From contig NZ_JAKWBN010000001.1 of assembly GCF_022511585.1 (NCBI RefSeq), forward strand, positions 544,269 to 608,268: a stretch of DNA of 64,000 nucleotides, in the 5' to 3' direction. Both the position numbers and the translations under genes were made by a program. The notes under the pieces are model-generated. The model was not told the DNA's origin and made no database searches. It saw only the letters and a list, made by a program, of their open reading frames with translations. This DNA comes from Shimazuella soli (lineage in GTDB: Bacteria; Bacillota; Bacilli; Thermoactinomycetales; Thermoactinomycetaceae). The number at the start of each line of letters is the position of its first letter. The first letter of the stretch is position 1. Positions 60,192 through 64,000 of the stretch are shown here, piece by piece.

Positions 60192-62068
60192 ACTATTTTA
60201 CGCTAGCACTAAGCAGCATTCGCCGAAATGGGAGAGCTAATCTCGCGTATTTCTTAAGTAACCTTGTGTTTATCGTAATATATTTTCTTGGCAGATTGTT
60301 TATGAACCATCCTATGACTTATAAGTATTTTCATGATGGTGATGGATTTGCTTTATATGGTATTTTTTATCTGATATTGTTTACTCTTTTTTTAATAACT
60401 TCCACAAGTTTCTATCTTCAAACGCGTAAAAAGGAGATAGCACTTTATTCGTTGCATGGTGCTTCGTTTGGTCAAATTGGTTTATTGATTATGTTAGAAA
60501 ATATGGTAGTGGGATTTTTTGTGATTGTAACAGGAATTGTTGTTGGATTATCTTTGAGTAAACTGTTCTTTATTCTAATAACTCCCATGCTCGGCACACC
60601 TATTTTTACGTTTTATCTTTCATTTGAAGTTATTTGGGATACTGTATCAACATTCGGATGTTTTTATATCGTCCAATCCATTTTATTATTGTTTATGATT
60701 CGTTCGAATAAAGTAATAAAGCTGCTAAAAGAGAGACGATTACCAACAAATCAACGAAAACTTTCTATGGTGTTATTTGTGATTGGCCTCGTATTAACAA
60801 GTTCAACCTTTTTGGTTCCTTATTATCAGCCTACTGATCTATTCCTTTTTTATTTTGTATTTATACTTGCTTATATTTCACCACTAGTTGGTTTTTATTT
60901 GATCCTTGCAAATTATAGTACTTTCTATTGCCAATTAACAAAGCGAAATGATCCCGAACAACCTACCCATGTATTGAGGAGATCGAGACAATTATTCCAA
61001 TCGAAATCTATTCCACTAATGGGAGCGATCTCTGTTTTTTTCTTATGGTTATCCCTTTCTTCGATAATTGATTTGTTGTCCACTTACGATTCAACAATGG
61101 GAGTATATAAGGATTATCCTTTTACGTACTATCTATTTGCCAATGAAAAGGATAAGAGTAAACTGCCTGTATATGATAGGCTACTTCAGCGGCAATTGAC
61201 TCAGAAAAAAGTGAACTATAAAAACTATTCATTCGAAGCTATTATTTTGAGAGAAAAAAGTGGGGGATACATCAGAGCAATACGTTATTCTGACTATCAG
61301 TCTATTGCTGCGATATTAGGTCGGAAACATCCTAGATTACAAGATGCTCAAATCATTTATTTAGCAACACGAGAAGGTAATTGGATCAAACAAAAACATA
61401 CAGAAAACACACTACGAATACAAAAATATCAACATCCTTTTCAGATTCAAGCAATAGACAAAAATATTATTCCACGGCATGATGTGATAGTAGTTTCAGA
61501 TAAAATGTTTATTCAATTGTCTACAATAAAAACAACAAGTAATTACCCACCTTATCGACAATTGCCTGATGAAAAGTACATTGCATATTTGGTTCCACAA
61601 TGGATGAAGAATCTGCCTAAGTTATTTGATCAGGAAGTCAAAGTTAGTGATTCAGTCAGTAAAAGTATGATGTCAGAAGGTTTTGGAATTGATTCTAGAC
61701 CAGGATTTTCTTTGGCTGACAATAGTGTCTTAAGTTTGCTTGAAGCAATCGTTTACTTCTTCGCTGGTGTTAGTTTCTTATATTTTCAGAGCTATATGAA
61801 ATTGGAAGAAGAAAAGGAGCAATATCAGATTTTATCAAAACTGGGTTGGTCGGAAAAAGAGATGTATCAGCTTGGTACTTGGCAAATGTTCATTTACTTT
61901 TTCATTCCATTTATTTTAGGAGTAATCCAAAATGTACTACTAAACCCTAATAACTTAGCAATAGTATCACTTGCAATGGGAATACAATCTCTTGCTTTGA
62001 TTGTGTATTTTGTTTTTGCTCGATCCTCTTATCTCCGAAAAGCCATACCAAAAAAAGAGGTGTTGTAA
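60188..62068 (+). CDS. Bce-type ABC transporter permease
   Basis: A 626-residue permease with ten helices: an FtsX-like N-terminal half (TLALSSIRRNGRANLAYFLSNLVFIVIYF, TRKKEIALYSLHGASFGQIG), helices 7-8, a large extracellular domain (about residues 305-520) and the last three helices (YQILSKLGWSEKEMYQLGT). The extracellular domain is the sensor/peptide-binding part of BceB-type proteins. Together with the other three genes it forms a complete peptide-antibiotic resistance and sensing system. The antibiotic cannot be read from sequence, since this domain is poorly conserved. Confidence 0.92.
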   Translation: MNYFTLALSSIRRNGRANLAYFLSNLVFIVIYFLGRLFMNHPMTYKYFHDGDGFALYGIFYLILFTLFLITSTSFYLQTRKKEIALYSLHGASFGQIGLLIMLENMVVGFFVIVTGIVVGLSLSKLFFILITPMLGTPIFTFYLSFEVIWDTVSTFGCFYIVQSILLLFMIRSNKVIKLLKERRLPTNQRKLSMVLFVIGLVLTSSTFLVPYYQPTDLFLFYFVFILAYISPLVGFYLILANYSTFYCQLTKRNDPEQPTHVLRRSRQLFQSKSIPLMGAISVFFLWLSLSSIIDLLSTYDSTMGVYKDYPFTYYLFANEKDKSKLPVYDRLLQRQLTQKKVNYKNYSFEAIILREKSGGYIRAIRYSDYQSIAAILGRKHPRLQDAQIIYLATREGNWIKQKHTENTLRIQKYQHPFQIQAIDKNIIPRHDVIVVSDKMFIQLSTIKTTSNYPPYRQLPDEKYIAYLVPQWMKNLPKLFDQEVKVSDSVSKSMMSEGFGIDSRPGFSLADNSVLSLLEAIVYFFAGVSFLYFQSYMKLEEEKEQYQILSKLGWSEKEMYQLGTWQMFIYFFIPFILGVIQNVLLNPNNLAIVSLAMGIQSLALIVYFVFARSSYLRKAIPKKEVL

Positions 62069-62069
62069 A

Positions 62070-62106
62070 AAAACAGAACTGAGTGAAATACTCAGTTCTG
62101 TTTTTC
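62070..62106. terminator. Bidirectional terminator between Bce and mtn genes
   Basis: CAGAACTGAG pairs with CTCAGTTCTG (10 bp), with A-run upstream and T-run downstream. Confidence 0.92.
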
Positions 62107-62616
62107 ATAAATGGGAACCCAACCTTCTTTTCCTTTAAAAATTCGAACGGCTACTACTTGTTTATCTTCCATCAAGGTAAAGTAATGACGGTAGTTTTCT
62201 GGTACAGAAATGAGGTCTCCAGGTTCTAACTCTACATCTACAAATCGTCCGTTCGGACCCTGGATTGCAAAGATTCCGTGACCGCTTACAATAAAACGAA
62301 CTTCATCATCAGTATGATGGTGTTCTTTAAGGAAGTTATTCAGCAACTCATCTAGATTTGGAGTATCAGGAGATAAAGAAATAACATCTTCTGTCACATA
62401 ACCACGACGTGCGGATAAATCATCGATTTCTACTCGGAAAGTTTGGATGATTTCTGCTTTTTCACTGTCTGACAGGTCATATTTTTCTTGAAGATGGCTA
62501 GGAAGTTTTGCGATGTTCCAATGTTCGTAAATAACACCTTGGCTTTCCAAATACTTGCTCACTTCTTGTTGATCGGAAACACGTTCTTGGTTGTCGTGAA
62601 AACGTAATTGTGCCAT
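62092..62616 (-). CDS. mtnD: Acireductone dioxygenase
   Basis: It oxidises the acireductone 1,2-dihydroxy-3-keto-5-methylthiopentene to the keto acid of methionine plus formate, the last ring of methionine salvage before transamination. The 174-residue cupin has the metal-binding FLKEHHHTDDEVRFIVSGHG (His, His, Glu; near 97-115) and the final His in ENYRHYFTL. The metal (Fe or Ni) decides the product and cannot be told. It is last in the mtnWXBD operon, overlapping a terminator at its end. Confidence 0.95.
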   Translation of the reverse strand: MAQLRFHDNQERVSDQQEVSKYLESQGVIYEHWNIAKLPSHLQEKYDLSDSEKAEIIQTFRVEIDDLSARRGYVTEDVISLSPDTPNLDELLNNFLKEHHHTDDEVRFIVSGHGIFAIQGPNGRFVDVELEPGDLISVPENYRHYFTLMEDKQVVAVRIFKGKEGWVPIYEKQN

Positions 62617-62628
62617 ATTTACACACTC

Positions 62629-63261
62629 CTAAATGTATTGGATTTTAGATGAAGCTATCATTTGTAATTTCACTTCATAGGAAAAAAGGAATTCTAAGGC
62701 TTCTAAATGTTTTTTCGCTTCAAATCCATTTTTTCCCCAAGCCGTAATGCCATGATTCCGAATCAGTACTCCAGGAATTTGTGGCCTGATAGCATTGCCA
62801 AACAAATCAGCCAGCGCGTTTAGATCAGCCAGGTTTTCGATAATGGGTACTGCAATCTGAGCATCTTGTTCCCAGATACCAAATGCTTTGATCAGCTCTT
62901 GATTGCGGATCACAACTTGTCCCTGGTCGCCATAGAGTTCGGAGATAATATTGTTGTCGACAGTATGGACATGTAAGCAACATCCAGCACTCGTGCGTTT
63001 ATACACTTCCACATGTAATGCCGTTTCAGCTGAGACTTTTGCATCCGTTTCTTCTATTGGATTCCCTTGTTCATCGACCAATATAAAATCATCAGGTGTA
63101 TGCTTCGTTTTATCTTTTCCGCTTGCAGTGACCAGAAAGGTAGTAGGGTTGGTAGTTATCTTAATTGAAAGATTGCCACTGGTGCCAGGAAACCAGTTTC
63201 TTTCAGCCAATTCTTGCTTGATCATTGAGATTTCTTTGAGGCGCGCTAGTAAGAGACTCAT
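62629..63261 (-). CDS. mtnB: Methylthioribulose-1-phosphate dehydratase
   Basis: It dehydrates 5-methylthioribulose-1-phosphate in methionine salvage. The 210 residues show the class II aldolase fold: GNLSIKITTNPTTFLVTASGKDK (about 29-52), the metal-binding CLHVHTVDNN (His 97/99 region) and VLIRNHGITAWGKN (third His). Its ATG overlaps the mtnX stop by four bases. It follows the usual Bacillus order mtnW-X-B-D. Confidence 0.95.
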   Translation of the reverse strand: MSLLLARLKEISMIKQELAERNWFPGTSGNLSIKITTNPTTFLVTASGKDKTKHTPDDFILVDEQGNPIEETDAKVSAETALHVEVYKRTSAGCCLHVHTVDNNIISELYGDQGQVVIRNQELIKAFGIWEQDAQIAVPIIENLADLNALADLFGNAIRPQIPGVLIRNHGITAWGKNGFEAKKHLEALEFLFSYEVKLQMIASSKIQYI

Positions 63262-63917
63262 ACTGGCTTAACTCCTTTTAAATCTTGGATAATATCTGTG
63301 AATTGCTCAAATGGAGTATAAGGTATTTGTAATTCTTCACATTTTTGGATTAAGAAATCTCTTGCATAAACACGATCAGCAAGTTTGGCAGCTTGTAAGT
63401 CTGTGATCGAATCTCCGATGACGATTTTCTCGTATTTCGTGCTGTCAAATTGGCGTAAAATGGAAGGTTTGCAACATCCACAATCATTGGAACAATGTGC
63501 GTCACAGGCATGTGGCCAAATAATATCAATTGTCTCCTTCGAGAAATCACTTGCATTACAGTAAATATGATCTCGATCTATATAGGGATCTAAGATCGGA
63601 TATACAAAAAAGTCTATACCGCCAGAAACGATATAAAGTGGGATATCCTGTTCTTTTGTGTGAGCAATAAACTCAGCAAATCCTGCTCGAATAATACCAA
63701 TTTCTTTTACATATCGAATGATTTCTTCCTTTAGCGTACTTGGTAACAAGGAAAACATTTTGCCTACCCCTTCTTTGACAGATAGGCTTTGGCTTAACAC
63801 TTTGTCTTTGAGTGTTTCCCATTCAGGAGGAGCAAAGTGTTTCATAATGGATACGATGTTATCAGATTGAGTGATCGTTCCATCAAAATCACAAAAGATA
63901 ATTGGTTTTTTGCTCAT
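63258..63917 (-). CDS. mtnX: 2-hydroxy-3-keto-5-methylthiopentenyl-1-phosphate phosphatase
   Basis: A HAD-superfamily phosphatase of 219 residues. The N-terminal nucleophile motif FCDFDGTITQSDN (residues 8-20) contains the two catalytic Asp, VSGGIDFFV is motif II and VIGDSITDLQAAK near 172 is motif IV. A Cys-rich ACDAHCSNDCGCCKP insertion near 135-150 is typical of MtnX. It produces the acireductone consumed by MtnD. Its ATG overlaps the mtnW stop (ATGA). Confidence 0.95.
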   Translation of the reverse strand: MSKKPIIFCDFDGTITQSDNIVSIMKHFAPPEWETLKDKVLSQSLSVKEGVGKMFSLLPSTLKEEIIRYVKEIGIIRAGFAEFIAHTKEQDIPLYIVSGGIDFFVYPILDPYIDRDHIYCNASDFSKETIDIIWPHACDAHCSNDCGCCKPSILRQFDSTKYEKIVIGDSITDLQAAKLADRVYARDFLIQKCEELQIPYTPFEQFTDIIQDLKGVKPV

Positions 63918-64000
63918 TTTCCTTTATCACCCCATTGTTGAAGTGCTACTGCAAGTTTCTTGTGTATTTGAGCTGCTTCTTTCAGTGGAATACCTTTTTG
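63914..64000 (-). CDS. mtnW: 2,3-diketo-5-methylthiopentyl-1-phosphate enolase, C-terminal end
   Basis: Only the last 28 codons are in the window (QKGIPLKEAAQIHKKLAVAL, then QQWGDKGK). The position directly before mtnX with an ATGA overlap, and the similarity to RuBisCO-like MtnW tails ending in ALxQWG, support the call. The gene continues past the window end. Confidence 0.8.
   Translation of the reverse strand, partial: QKGIPLKEAAQIHKKLAVALQQWGDKGK

Overview
The window looks like chromosomal DNA of a low-GC, spore-forming Bacillota. The gene families and their sequence style (short-form cydAB, YabE-like 3D protein, YutG-type PgpA, HelD, Bce-type peptide module, T-box leaders, mtnWXBD) best fit the Bacilli. 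A member of the Thermoactinomycetaceae is my best guess, but no 16S gene or other decisive marker is present. Most genes have AGGAGG-type ribosome sites, and several start at TTG or GTG.

Layout. 0-9.3 kb is core chromosome: the end of an unknown gene, cytochrome bd oxidase (cydAB, minus), DUF1294, VanW, a 3D-domain cell-wall protein behind a structured leader, a SEC-C protein, a PHP phosphoesterase and a PgpA-type phosphatase. 9.37-9.73 kb holds four tRNA genes (fMet, Asp, a CAU tRNA, Val). The 3' half of tRNA-Val and the sequence after it are repeated, decayed, at 20.27-20.45 kb. The 10.5 kb between the copies is an old island of phage relics (integrase tail, repressor, ArpU, terminase, portal), a GNAT gene, an AbrB-type membrane protein, a class IIC group II intron and a two-component system next to two COG4705 membrane proteins.

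20.9-32.5 kb is a second, richer-GC accessory block: mtnK, an alpha/beta hydrolase, two related TPR proteins, two related small helical proteins, two lysine-rich proteins, and an operon of two PaaK-like adenylate-forming enzymes, a short DAHP synthase and a chorismate-lyase-like protein. Read together, the operon could raise chorismate supply, cut chorismate to 4-hydroxybenzoate and activate it as an acyl-adenylate or CoA ester. No transferase or product is evident. This is the best candidate here for an undescribed system.

32.9-64 kb is mostly core or ordinary accessory sequence: valS with a T-box, a secreted hydrolase, a LysR/MFS/hydrolase group, T-box-controlled leuA, a MATE exporter, the wreck of an ATP-grasp/MFS pair, a 257-bp MITE-like element, a fatty-acid desaturase with two related inverted repeats upstream, a PadR/HAAS pair whose PadR gene seems to start at AUU, a MarR/VOC pair, SulP, HelD, a complete Bce-type RR-HK-ABC module and the methionine-salvage genes mtnD, mtnB, mtnX and the end of mtnW. 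mtnK, the first enzyme of that same pathway, lies about 40 kb away in the accessory block.
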